From NCBI GenBank assembly GCA_959597175.1, contig CAUFXM010000002.1, positions 124,001 through 188,000 on the forward strand: a stretch of 64,000 nt of DNA, given 5' to 3'. Shown here piece after piece: positions 27,235 to 34,265 of this stretch. A model generated the notes under the pieces. It was given only the letters and a program-made list of their open reading frames with translations. It ran no database searches and was not told the DNA's origin. The position numbers and the translations under genes are program-made. Numbering within the stretch: position 1 is the stretch's first letter; each line of letters begins with the position of its first letter. The DNA is from an uncultured Methanomassiliicoccales archaeon (lineage in GTDB: Archaea; Thermoplasmatota; Thermoplasmata; Methanomassiliicoccales; Methanomethylophilaceae).

Positions 27235-27242
27235 TTTATAAC
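27235..27242 (-). promoter_or_regulatory. TATA box of the mtnA-aldolase operon
   Basis: Minus-strand GTTATAAA. A divergent plus-strand CTTAAAAG near 27293 serves the regulator gene, so the gap of about 125 bp is a back-to-back promoter. Confidence 0.5.
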
Positions 27243-27327
27243 GTAGAGCGCGCGGGACGTCGCGAGATATTCGTTATAGTTTCTACTGAACGCTTAAAAG
27301 CAGAAACAGGATACACCTCCGATTGAA

Positions 27328-28086
27328 GTGACCGATGGCCCGCTGACTGATTTCGAGCTGTATTACACGAAGAATGGACTCGTCCAGGTATCGAACGATG
27401 TCAGGCGCAGGATACTTCACGAGCTTGCGGAGAAGAACCTCTCGCTCACGGACCTTTCCCGTATCACAGGGAAGGCACAGTCCACCCTTTCCGTCCATCT
27501 CGACAAGATGGTCTCCGAGGCGTTGATCTCGGCCCATGACGATCCCGACGACAGCAGGAGGAAGATCTACTCGCTGGTATCGGTCATGCTGGCGCATTCC
27601 AAGCCGCCGTCGGACGAGGCCATGACGAAGGCCATGAACGTCCTGACGGAGGTGGCCGACGACCCGGTGAAGACCAGGGACGCGATCTCGAGGTTCATCT
27701 TCCTGGGTTTCGATGCCATGGGGCTGTCGGTGGAGCCGATGGCCTCCATGCTGGGCTCAATCCATGCGATGGCGCTCGGAGGGCTGCTGACAGGCGACAC
27801 GATCGAGGACACCGTCGCCAATGCACGGGACTACTACAGGAACATGGGCTTCGGCGATGCCAGCGTGTTCTCCCTCAAGCCGCTGACCATCATCATCAAG
27901 GACCACATGTCCTTCACCGAGGACTCGGCCATGTCGCTGGGGTACTATGCCGCGGGGTTCTTCTGCAAGGTCCTGGAGGATGCTACCGGAAGGCCCTACG
28001 AGCTGGTATCGAGCGAGGTCTTCGGGTCCGATTGCAACTACTTCCGCTTCGTCGTGGAGCCCACGGTGAGGAAGATAGTGGAGTGA
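27328..28086 (+). CDS. ArsR-type winged-helix regulator with V4R-like sensor domain
   Basis: A 252-residue protein. The N-terminal winged helix includes VRRRILHELAEKNLSLTDLSRITGKAQSTLSVHLDKMVSEALI. The C-terminal half ends SLGYYAAGFFCKVLEDATGR, then YELVSSEVFGSDCNYFRFVV, which resembles the V4R small-molecule-binding fold found in methanogen and photosynthesis regulators. The GTG start is about 30 bp after a TATA-like CTTAAAAG, so translation is probably leaderless. It is transcribed away from the mtnA-aldolase operon and may regulate it. The V4R assignment is by eye. Confidence 0.72.
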   Translation: MTDGPLTDFELYYTKNGLVQVSNDVRRRILHELAEKNLSLTDLSRITGKAQSTLSVHLDKMVSEALISAHDDPDDSRRKIYSLVSVMLAHSKPPSDEAMTKAMNVLTEVADDPVKTRDAISRFIFLGFDAMGLSVEPMASMLGSIHAMALGGLLTGDTIEDTVANARDYYRNMGFGDASVFSLKPLTIIIKDHMSFTEDSAMSLGYYAAGFFCKVLEDATGRPYELVSSEVFGSDCNYFRFVVEPTVRKIVE

Positions 28087-28719
28087 TCAGCGTCTCGGTT
28101 CGAACGTCAGCAACGCGCCGTTTCCGAGGATCTCCGCGCTAACCAGAGTCAGAGACACGCCCCCGTCCGCCACCCATCCGTCACCGTCGCACGGTGTCGG
28201 TGCGTCGGAGCCGCCTATGACCAGTCCGCCGACGAAGACCGTGTAGCGGTCCACGAGCCCGGCTCTGAAGAACGACGATATCGTCCTCCCCCCGCCTTCG
28301 ACCAGGACGCTCTCTATGCCCATCTCTTCGGCGAGAGTCTCCAGCACCGACGGCAGGTCGATCGACTCGGTTCCGGACCTTATGGTCTCCTCGCAGTCCC
28401 ATTCCCTGTCGCATCCCTCGAGGGTGACCATGATGGTCGGCGCTCTTTCGTCCAGGACCTGGGCCTCGTCAGGGGTCCTCCCATGGGGGTCCAGGACGAT
28501 CCTGATGGGATTGGTGTCGTAATCCAGGTCCTTGAGGGTCAGATGGGGGTCGTCGGCAAGGACGGTGCCGACCCCGACGAGTATGGAATCGTACTTGCGG
28601 CGGAGGTTCTTCGCCCTGGTCTTGTCCTCTTCTGACGAAATCGCGACCTGGGTGCGGTCGCTGCCCGCTATCTTTCCGTCTGCCGACATGGCGCAGTTAA
28701 CATGAACGAACGGTCTCAT
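28087..28719 (-). CDS. 2,5-diamino-6-ribosylamino-pyrimidinone 5'-phosphate reductase
   Basis: About 210 residues of the RibD C-terminal/dihydrofolate-reductase-like fold. It starts MRPFVHVNCAMSADGKIAG, contains YDSILVGVGTVLADDPHLT and ESVLVEGGGRTISSFF, and ends at a short beta strand. In archaea and fungi this NAD(P)H enzyme reduces the ribose chain in riboflavin (and F420/FAD) synthesis before deamination. I used the ATG at 28719, which gives the family N-terminus and overlaps the rtcA end by 23 bases, so the two are translationally coupled. Confidence 0.85.
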   Translation of the reverse strand: MRPFVHVNCAMSADGKIAGSDRTQVAISSEEDKTRAKNLRRKYDSILVGVGTVLADDPHLTLKDLDYDTNPIRIVLDPHGRTPDEAQVLDERAPTIMVTLEGCDREWDCEETIRSGTESIDLPSVLETLAEEMGIESVLVEGGGRTISSFFRAGLVDRYTVFVGGLVIGGSDAPTPCDGDGWVADGGVSLTLVSAEILGNGALLTFEPRR

Positions 28720-29752
28720 CCCTACCACCCGGGGTAACGCTGAACCTGTACACGTCATCCCTCCTCTCGACGCCGAACTTGACGTCCAGGAAGGACTCCA
28801 GGGTGTCCATCTGGCTCAGAAGGTGTTTGCTGATGCGGGACACGGAGAAGCTGCTGCACTCCTTGGACATCGCCATGTACGGGAGCAGCTGGTCGGCGGT
28901 GTGCACATCCATGGTGGCGCCGCTCTCCATCTCGCTGATGAGGTCGTTGGCGGCGTCCCTGCCGCATTTGTCCGGCGGATGCCCGCGGGACGACAGGGCG
29001 TTGCTCCCGAGCATGCCGTTCTCGTACTCCGCCACAAGCACCAGTCCCGCGCCCTGCGATCCGCCCTCCGTGCGCTGGAGCTCGATCTCGGCGTCGGCGT
29101 ACGGCTTGAGCGCCTCCCTGCAGCTCTTGACCATCTCCTGGGGGACCCAATCGGACAGGCGCTGGCAGAAGCACACGCCCCTTATGCCCACGAGCTCTCC
29201 GAGGGATTCCTGCATCAGCGGTCTGATCTCCCCGATGGGGTCCAGTGTAGCCAGGACCCTGCCGCCGCCCTGGGGATAGAATCCCCTGTCGATGATCCGG
29301 GCCTCGGCGTTGATGTTCATGCGGCTCATCATCGGGAACAGCAGCGTCTGGTAGTAGTCGATGGGGGGCGCCCACATGACGTTGGTCCCTCCGCATATGT
29401 CCACCGTCAGGCGCTGGGTGTGGTTGCGGGCAGCCAGCAGCATGGCCTGGAGGACCAGGCTGATGCTCCCCGCCGAGCTGATGTTGACATCGAGGTCGTA
29501 CACCTGCTCGTCGCCGGGGGTGAAGTAGAGATCCCCAGACCCGATCTTGCAGCCCTCGACCTCGGAGCCGGTCATGCGTGCCACCGCGTTCACGGCTGCC
29601 ACGTGCTGCCTGGACAGTCCGTTCGTCGGCCTGTTCTCCCTAATGCGAGTCAGGTGCACGGGGATGCCGGTGACGGTGGACATGGCGACGGTGGTGCGCA
29701 CCATCTGGCCTCCTCCCTCTCCCCGGGAGCCGTCTATCTCTAGCATCTCCAT
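28697..29752 (-). CDS. rtcA: RNA 3'-terminal phosphate cyclase
   Basis: A 351-residue RtcA-type cyclase that makes 2',3'-cyclic phosphate ends using ATP through a histidine-AMP intermediate. Seen are DGSRGEGGGQMVRTTVAMS at the N-terminus, RPTNGLSRQHVAAV, YFTPG, GTNVMWAPPIDYYQ, GFYPQGGGRVLATL, and the catalytic-histidine region ATMDVHTADQLLPYMAMS near the C-terminus. TAA stop. Pairing with a riboflavin-pathway reductase has no obvious metabolic logic and may only reflect compact packing. Confidence 0.92.
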   Translation of the reverse strand: MEMLEIDGSRGEGGGQMVRTTVAMSTVTGIPVHLTRIRENRPTNGLSRQHVAAVNAVARMTGSEVEGCKIGSGDLYFTPGDEQVYDLDVNISSAGSISLVLQAMLLAARNHTQRLTVDICGGTNVMWAPPIDYYQTLLFPMMSRMNINAEARIIDRGFYPQGGGRVLATLDPIGEIRPLMQESLGELVGIRGVCFCQRLSDWVPQEMVKSCREALKPYADAEIELQRTEGGSQGAGLVLVAEYENGMLGSNALSSRGHPPDKCGRDAANDLISEMESGATMDVHTADQLLPYMAMSKECSSFSVSRISKHLLSQMDTLESFLDVKFGVERRDDVYRFSVTPGGRDETVRSC

Positions 29753-29833
29753 GGGGGACGTGTAGGTAAGGGTGGTTGAAATAAATGATGCAGGAGAACC
29801 CGGTGAATGACGGTGTAGTCTGAAAAGAAGGGA

Positions 29834-29911
29834 TGGTAGCGAGGGGTCGATTTGAACGACCGGTCTCCGGGTTATGAGCCCGACGGGATATCCTGGCTAC
29901 CCCACCTCGCT
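29834..29911 (-). tRNA. Initiator tRNA-Met (CAU), CCA encoded
   Basis: A full cloverleaf can be drawn on the minus strand: 7-bp acceptor AGCGAGG/CCTCGCT, D arm, anticodon stem-loop TCGGG-CTCATAA-CCCGG with anticodon CAU, 5-bp T stem GGTCG/CGACC around TTCAAAT, discriminator A, and an encoded CCA (29834-29836). The A1-U72 pair and the three G-C pairs ending the anticodon stem are the marks of an archaeal initiator. No intron. The 3' side runs into a pyrimidine-rich stretch with TTTT that can end transcription. Confidence 0.93.
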
Positions 29912-29934
29912 ATGAATCCCGCTAGTAAGGACTG

Positions 29935-29942
29935 ATATTTAA
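29935..29942 (-). promoter_or_regulatory. TATA box of the initiator tRNA gene
   Basis: Minus-strand TTAAATAT lies 24-31 bp upstream of the tRNA 5' end, so transcription should start at or just before the mature end. Confidence 0.6.
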
Positions 29943-29984
29943 CGATATGCATCTCGGAGACCTGACGGAAACCGTCGTTTCGTC

Positions 29985-30317
29985 TCAGAAGAGCTTCTTC
30001 AGGAACATCAGGTCGTCGATCTTCCCCTTGACGGTGATCTTCTTGAGGACGTACGCGCGCATCGGCCTGAGGGAGCCGTCGATGAGCCCGCGGAGGTTCT
30101 CGGGGGTGGTGGTCACCGTGACGTCGGCGTTCTCGTCGAGGACGGGCTCGAAGTAGTATATCCTGGCATCCTTCAGCTTGAGGCAGTAGCCCTCGGTCCC
30201 CAGATCGAGGTTGAAGGTCTTGGTGAGGGGTTCCACCTCCTTCCTGAGGTTCTCGTCCTTCTCCATCTTCCTGTGGAACCTGTCGATGACTTCCTGTATC
30301 TCGTCCTGCATGCTCAT
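29985..30317 (-). CDS. SCP2 sterol-transfer-like domain protein
   Basis: A 110-residue protein resembling a stand-alone SCP2 fold: an N-terminal helix (IQEVIDRFHRKME), strands carrying FNLDLGTEGYCLKLKDARIYYFEP, then ADVTVTTTPENLRGLIDGSLRPMRAYVLKKITVKGKIDDLMFL, the usual SCP2 ending. Such domains bind lipids or other hydrophobic ligands. The role in archaea is unknown. It follows rnhB by four bases. Confidence 0.75.
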   Translation of the reverse strand: MSMQDEIQEVIDRFHRKMEKDENLRKEVEPLTKTFNLDLGTEGYCLKLKDARIYYFEPVLDENADVTVTTTPENLRGLIDGSLRPMRAYVLKKITVKGKIDDLMFLKKLF

Positions 30318-30321
30318 TTTC

Positions 30322-30972
30322 TCACCAGTCGCTGATCCTCGTGTTGGCCCTGGCCGACAGCATCTGCCTGACGGGTTCCCAGGAGCATCTCACATGCTCG
30401 GGGGCCTTCCCGTTCTCCCTGATCCACGTGCTGATGAAGTCCATGGTGTAATGGTCGCTGGGGTACCCGCTCCCGATGTTCACCCCGAACTCCGCACGGA
30501 TCTCGTCGATCATCCTGTCTCTCGTGACCTTGGCCACTATCGAAGCAGCGGATACTACAGGGTAGGTATCATCCGCTTTATGTTTTGCTATAATCTCTGC
30601 GTCGGGTACCAAAGCACCCAATCTGCGTGAGAACGAGGCTTCGTTCACATCGGGGCAGTCCGCGTACACCCTCCCTGCGGGATGGGCCGAGACGGCCTCC
30701 GCGAACATTTCGAGCTCGATGTCGTTCAGAGACATGGTCTTCCTGCGCAGGTCTATGTCGGCGGCGGATGCGATCACGACCGTCCATCCGAAGGACGATG
30801 TGATCCCGTCGTACAGGCGCTCCCTGGCCTTCGGGGTGAGTTTCTTGGAGTCTCTGACACCCATCGCCGTCAGCGCCAGGTCATCCTCTGAGAACACGGC
30901 ACCGACCACGAGCGGCCCCATGACGGACCCCCTCCCCGCCTCATCCACGCCGCAGTGCATCATATCTACCAC
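30322..30972 (-). CDS. rnhB: Ribonuclease HII
   Basis: A 216-residue archaeal RNase HII that cuts RNA in RNA-DNA hybrids, including single ribonucleotides in DNA. Catalytic motifs are GVDEAGRGSVMGPLVVGAV near the start, VYADCPDVNE, KHKADDTYPVVSAASIVAKVTRD and GSGYPSDHYTM. The start is ambiguous: GTG at 30972 or ATG at 30963 or 30960. A minus-strand ACTTAAAG near 30993-31000 puts transcription close to 30972, so the mRNA is nearly leaderless. Confidence 0.93.
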   Translation of the reverse strand: MVDMMHCGVDEAGRGSVMGPLVVGAVFSEDDLALTAMGVRDSKKLTPKARERLYDGITSSFGWTVVIASAADIDLRRKTMSLNDIELEMFAEAVSAHPAGRVYADCPDVNEASFSRRLGALVPDAEIIAKHKADDTYPVVSAASIVAKVTRDRMIDEIRAEFGVNIGSGYPSDHYTMDFISTWIRENGKAPEHVRCSWEPVRQMLSARANTRISDW

Positions 30973-31022
30973 GATGATTGTAGAACTATCTTCTTTAAGT
31001 TGATTTCGTCTTACTTCACCAC

Positions 31023-31907
31023 ATGGCTTTGAAATGTGACTTGCAGTACGGCAGGGGCGATGTGAGCTACAGGCTCACCCGTGTCGGCGTCAGGGGAGTG
31101 CGCAAACCCGTCCTCGTCAGGAGGGAGGGAATCGACGGGACGCTGAACAACGCGCTCAACTGCTCCATAGACATCTTCGTGGACCTGCCCGCGGACCAGA
31201 AGGGGTCACACATGTCCCGCAACGTGGAGGTCCTGAACGAGGTGGTGGAGGAGAGCGTGAAGACGCCCATCACCGCCATCGAGGACATGGCCGCCGACAT
31301 CTGCAGGAGGCTGCTGGTCCACCACGAGTACGCCACCACCGCCGACGTGTCCATATCGTCGGAGTACTTCCGCAGCTCCAAGACCCCACTCGGCAGGGAC
31401 ACCTTCGAGATGTTCACCATCATGGCAGGGGGACACATCGTCCGTGACGGGCCGCTCACCAAGTCAGTCGGTGTGAAGGTCACAGGGATGACCGCCTGCC
31501 CCTGCGCCCAGCAGACCGTCACCGAGATGCTGGAGTACGAGGGCGACATGCCGGTCATGTCCCACAACCAGAGGAATGTCTGCACCATCATGGTCACCAT
31601 GCCCGAGGACGTGAGCATCGAGGCGGACGACCTCATCGACATCGCCCAGGACTCCTTCTCGTCGCCTACCTTCGAGCTCCTGAAGCGGCCGGACGAGGGA
31701 CAGGTGGTGATCAACGCCCACCGCAACACCAAGTTCGTGGAGGATGTGGTGAGGGGCGTGCTGGAGAGGATCGTGAAGAGGTACACCGACCTCCCGGACG
31801 ATGTCATGGTGGATGTGATCAGCAACTCCGAGGAGTCCATCCACAAGCATGACGCGTTCGCCGAGAGGGTCGCCACCCTTGGCGAGCTGCGCCAAGAGAA
31901 CCAGTGA
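31023..31907 (+). CDS. mptA: GTP cyclohydrolase MptA (FolE2/type IB)
   Basis: A 294-residue enzyme of the GCYH-IB/MptA family. Markers are the TGMTACPCAQQTVTEML segment with the zinc-binding and catalytic cysteine, the SHNQRN histidine, and a C-terminal HNDAF-like HKHDAF. It opens GTP to dihydroneopterin derivatives for tetrahydromethanopterin or, as FolE2, for preQ0/archaeosine. The ATG is about 27 bp from a CTTTAAG element shared with the divergent rnhB gene. RaSEA, the last archaeosine enzyme, lies 2.4 kb downstream. Confidence 0.92.
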   Translation: MALKCDLQYGRGDVSYRLTRVGVRGVRKPVLVRREGIDGTLNNALNCSIDIFVDLPADQKGSHMSRNVEVLNEVVEESVKTPITAIEDMAADICRRLLVHHEYATTADVSISSEYFRSSKTPLGRDTFEMFTIMAGGHIVRDGPLTKSVGVKVTGMTACPCAQQTVTEMLEYEGDMPVMSHNQRNVCTIMVTMPEDVSIEADDLIDIAQDSFSSPTFELLKRPDEGQVVINAHRNTKFVEDVVRGVLERIVKRYTDLPDDVMVDVISNSEESIHKHDAFAERVATLGELRQENQ

Positions 31908-31914
31908 GGGATTC

Positions 31915-31935
31915 CCGGGGGATGCCGTCCCCCGG
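31915..31935. terminator. Hairpin between convergent genes mptA and TPD nuclease
   Basis: An 8-bp stem CCGGGGGA/TCCCCCGG with a 5-nt loop lies between two convergent stop codons and is likely a shared 3'-end structure. No T-run follows. Confidence 0.35.
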
Positions 31936-31951
31936 AGCCCTCATGAATAGA

Positions 31952-32746
31952 TTAACGCACTGCTGGAGGGAGCTCCGCGAGCTCCTCCTCGCTGTACTTC
32001 CTCAGGGATTTCTGCATCACAGAGATGTCGCATACGTCGACGCCCTCGGGTCTCTCGAGGTCGTCGAGGCATCCCACCCAATAGACGACCAGCCCGGGGC
32101 CGAACAGCTTGGTGTAGGGGACGAGCTGCTTCCTGGCGTTGAACCTGAACTCGGTGTTGTCGCCGAAGGACGCCTTGCTCTCGACCCAGTAGATCGTCTT
32201 CCCCTCGTACTCCACGGGGTAGTCCAGCAGGCAGTCGGGGGTCTTGGTGAACTCGGTCCCCCTGAGGTCGTTCTCGGTCCTGTAGGTGACTCCCTGGCCA
32301 TCCAGCCATTCGTGGAGCAGCCCCTCGCCCCAGAGCCCGCGCTCCCTCTGGCGGTCGTTGGCCGCCGGGGAGTACACGATGTCGTTGTCGATGGCCTCCC
32401 TTACCTCCTTGGCGGTCTCGGCGCTCTCCAGGATGTCCGGGTCGCGGATCACGCTCCAGAACTCCTTCTTGGACGTGCCGTTCTCCAGGAACAGGAACAT
32501 GGCGGTGAGGATCGGCGGGAAGCGGTACTTCCTGGACAGGTCCATGATGGACGTCCCCTTCTTCCACTCCTTCAGGATCTTGCCGGAGCTCTGCTTGACG
32601 ATGTAGAAGCGCTTCTTCACCTCGCGTGTGGTCTTCTGGGTGAACAGGCTGTCCAGCATCCTCGGGTCGTAGCGGTCGGACAGCCTCTCCACGTCCTCGG
32701 GGGTGCGGAGGCTGTTGTACAGGTCCTTGTACTCATCGTAGTTCAT
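31952..32746 (-). CDS. TPD-motif PD-(D/E)XK nuclease-like protein (CDIN1/C15orf41 homolog)
   Basis: A 264-residue protein. The N-terminal half is helical with a wHTH-like segment (EWKKGTSIMDLSRKYRFPP). The C-terminal half contains GLWGEGLLHEWLDGQG, then TKTPDCLLDYP and IYWVESKASFGD, matching the TPD and ESK motifs of the TPD family, which I read as a restriction-endonuclease-like D...ExK active site. The eukaryotic relative CDIN1 is linked to codanin-1 and erythropoiesis; the archaeal function is undescribed to my knowledge. TAA stop. Four bases separate it from the reductase gene upstream. Confidence 0.8.
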   Translation of the reverse strand: MNYDEYKDLYNSLRTPEDVERLSDRYDPRMLDSLFTQKTTREVKKRFYIVKQSSGKILKEWKKGTSIMDLSRKYRFPPILTAMFLFLENGTSKKEFWSVIRDPDILESAETAKEVREAIDNDIVYSPAANDRQRERGLWGEGLLHEWLDGQGVTYRTENDLRGTEFTKTPDCLLDYPVEYEGKTIYWVESKASFGDNTEFRFNARKQLVPYTKLFGPGLVVYWVGCLDDLERPEGVDVCDISVMQKSLRKYSEEELAELPPAVR

Positions 32747-32750
32747 CGGA

Positions 32751-34097
32751 TCACAGGTGCCTGCACAGGTCCTCCACCGCCGACACGACCACGTCCTTGA
32801 CCATGGACGTGGGCGGGCAGTAGGCGTTCTCCGAGCGTACGAGGAAGTCTTCGGCGGTCATGCCGTTGACGATGGCGGACGTGAGCCAGTCGATGCGTCC
32901 GGTGGCCTCCTCGCCGGCGATGATCTGGGCGCCGACCAGTCTGTGGGTGGTGCGGTCCGCGAGGACCTTCACTCTCAGCTCTTTTCCGCCGGGATAGTAC
33001 CTGGCGCGGGTGAGGCCGGTCGCCTCCCCGGACACGGTGTCGATGCCGTACCAGGAGGCCAGTCCGGTGGATAGCCCCGTTCCGGCGATCTGCTTGTCCC
33101 CGATGACGCTAACCCAGGGGCTGGCGACGGGGCCGAAGAGCATCTTGTCCCCTCCGGCGGCGTTGTTGCCTGCCACGCGCCCCTGCCTCACGGCAGTCGA
33201 TCCGAGCTGGCTCATGGTAGGGCCGGGCATGACGGCGGACTCGCACTGAATGACGTCCCCGGCAACGAATATGTCGGGGACCAGCCTTCCGCGCCTGTAC
33301 GCGTTGAGCGTCGGCGAAGCGACGAGCGCACCGAGCTGGCCCACGTCCAGTCCGAGGGACTTGGGGATGTCCAGGTTGGCGCGGACGCCGGTGGCGAATA
33401 TCATGACATCGCACGGGTACTCCTTCCCGGCTGCGGTGACGCTGCTGACTCTCCCGTCTCCGTTGACCGCCTGTATGGGGGCTTTCATGACGAACCTGAT
33501 GCCCTTCGACTCCAGGTGCTCCTGGATTTCGTCGGCCATGTCCTTGTCCGCGATGCGGGGGATGACCTGCTCCATCATCTCGACGACCGTCACCTCCTTG
33601 CCCATGGATCTCAGCGACACGGCAAGCTCCAATCCGATGACACCGGCGCCGCCGATGACCACGTTCCTGGCCCCCTCCAGGGCCTTCTGGATGGCTTTGC
33701 CGTCCCTGACGGTCCTGACTACGAACACGTTCTCCAGGCCCGTGCCCTCGATGGGCGGGACGAAGACCCTGCCGCCGGTGGCGATGACCAGCGAGTCGTA
33801 CCCGTACGTCTTACCTCCGGCGGAGACCGTCTTGGCCTCCCCGTCCACGGAGTCCACCCTCGTCCTGGTGACGACGTCTATGTTGCGCTCCTTCGCGTAG
33901 AACTCCGGGGTGTGCATGACGATCTCGTCCCATCCGCTCCTGCCCTCGATCCCCCAAGGGATGGCGCAGGGCGAGTAGGCGATGTCATCGTCCTCTGTTA
34001 TGACCGTGATGACCGCATCGGGGGCCGCACCCCTGGCGGCGGAGGCCGCGGACATGCCAGCGGCTCCCGATCCGATGATGACTATTCTCCTTGCCAT
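32751..34097 (-). CDS. FAD-dependent NADH oxidase / CoA-disulfide reductase-like enzyme
   Basis: About 448 residues of the pyridine nucleotide-disulfide oxidoreductase family. It has the FAD-binding motif IVIIGSGAAGMSAASAA, the single redox cysteine in YSPCAIPWGIEG, the NAD(P)-binding GGAGVIGLELAVSLRSMGKEVTVVE, a second FAD motif VPDIFVAGD, and a C-terminal dimerisation domain. The lone cysteine fits Nox/CoA-disulfide reductases, used for O2 or disulfide detoxification. I used the ATG at 34097; a TATA (34130-34137) lies upstream. The exact acceptor (O2, CoA disulfide, polysulfide) is unresolved. Confidence 0.88.
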   Translation of the reverse strand: MARRIVIIGSGAAGMSAASAARGAAPDAVITVITEDDDIAYSPCAIPWGIEGRSGWDEIVMHTPEFYAKERNIDVVTRTRVDSVDGEAKTVSAGGKTYGYDSLVIATGGRVFVPPIEGTGLENVFVVRTVRDGKAIQKALEGARNVVIGGAGVIGLELAVSLRSMGKEVTVVEMMEQVIPRIADKDMADEIQEHLESKGIRFVMKAPIQAVNGDGRVSSVTAAGKEYPCDVMIFATGVRANLDIPKSLGLDVGQLGALVASPTLNAYRRGRLVPDIFVAGDVIQCESAVMPGPTMSQLGSTAVRQGRVAGNNAAGGDKMLFGPVASPWVSVIGDKQIAGTGLSTGLASWYGIDTVSGEATGLTRARYYPGGKELRVKVLADRTTHRLVGAQIIAGEEATGRIDWLTSAIVNGMTAEDFLVRSENAYCPPTSMVKDVVVSAVEDLCRHL

Positions 34098-34129
34098 TTG
34101 GCTTACCGCCTCTCCCGTATGCCTCCACC

Positions 34130-34137
34130 TTATTAAA
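34130..34137 (-). promoter_or_regulatory. TATA box of the NADH oxidase-like gene
   Basis: Minus-strand TTTAATAA predicts a start near 34108, about 11 bases before the ATG at 34097. This excludes the longer upstream reading frame. Confidence 0.5.
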
Positions 34138-34265
34138 GCTACCAGAGCGTGTGCGCGCGTGCGTCCGGCGGGGTGGGGGATCCCAGACATCTGGCACATT
34201 GCGATGCATAGAAACGGGCGCTGCCCGGACAACAGTTAAATCCCCTTCTGGATATGGTCGGTGCG

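Noticed and set aside
29785..29823. Possible box C/D guide RNA (ATGATGC ... CTGA) between rtcA and the initiator tRNA
   Set aside because: The C box is imperfect, no convincing C'/D' pair or flanking terminal stem is visible, and no promoter in the right place. Reported only for checking by RNA-seq.
32750..34232. Longer N-terminus for the NADH oxidase-like protein
   Set aside because: Residues before MARRIVIIGSGAAG do not resemble the family, and the TATA box falls inside the would-be coding sequence.
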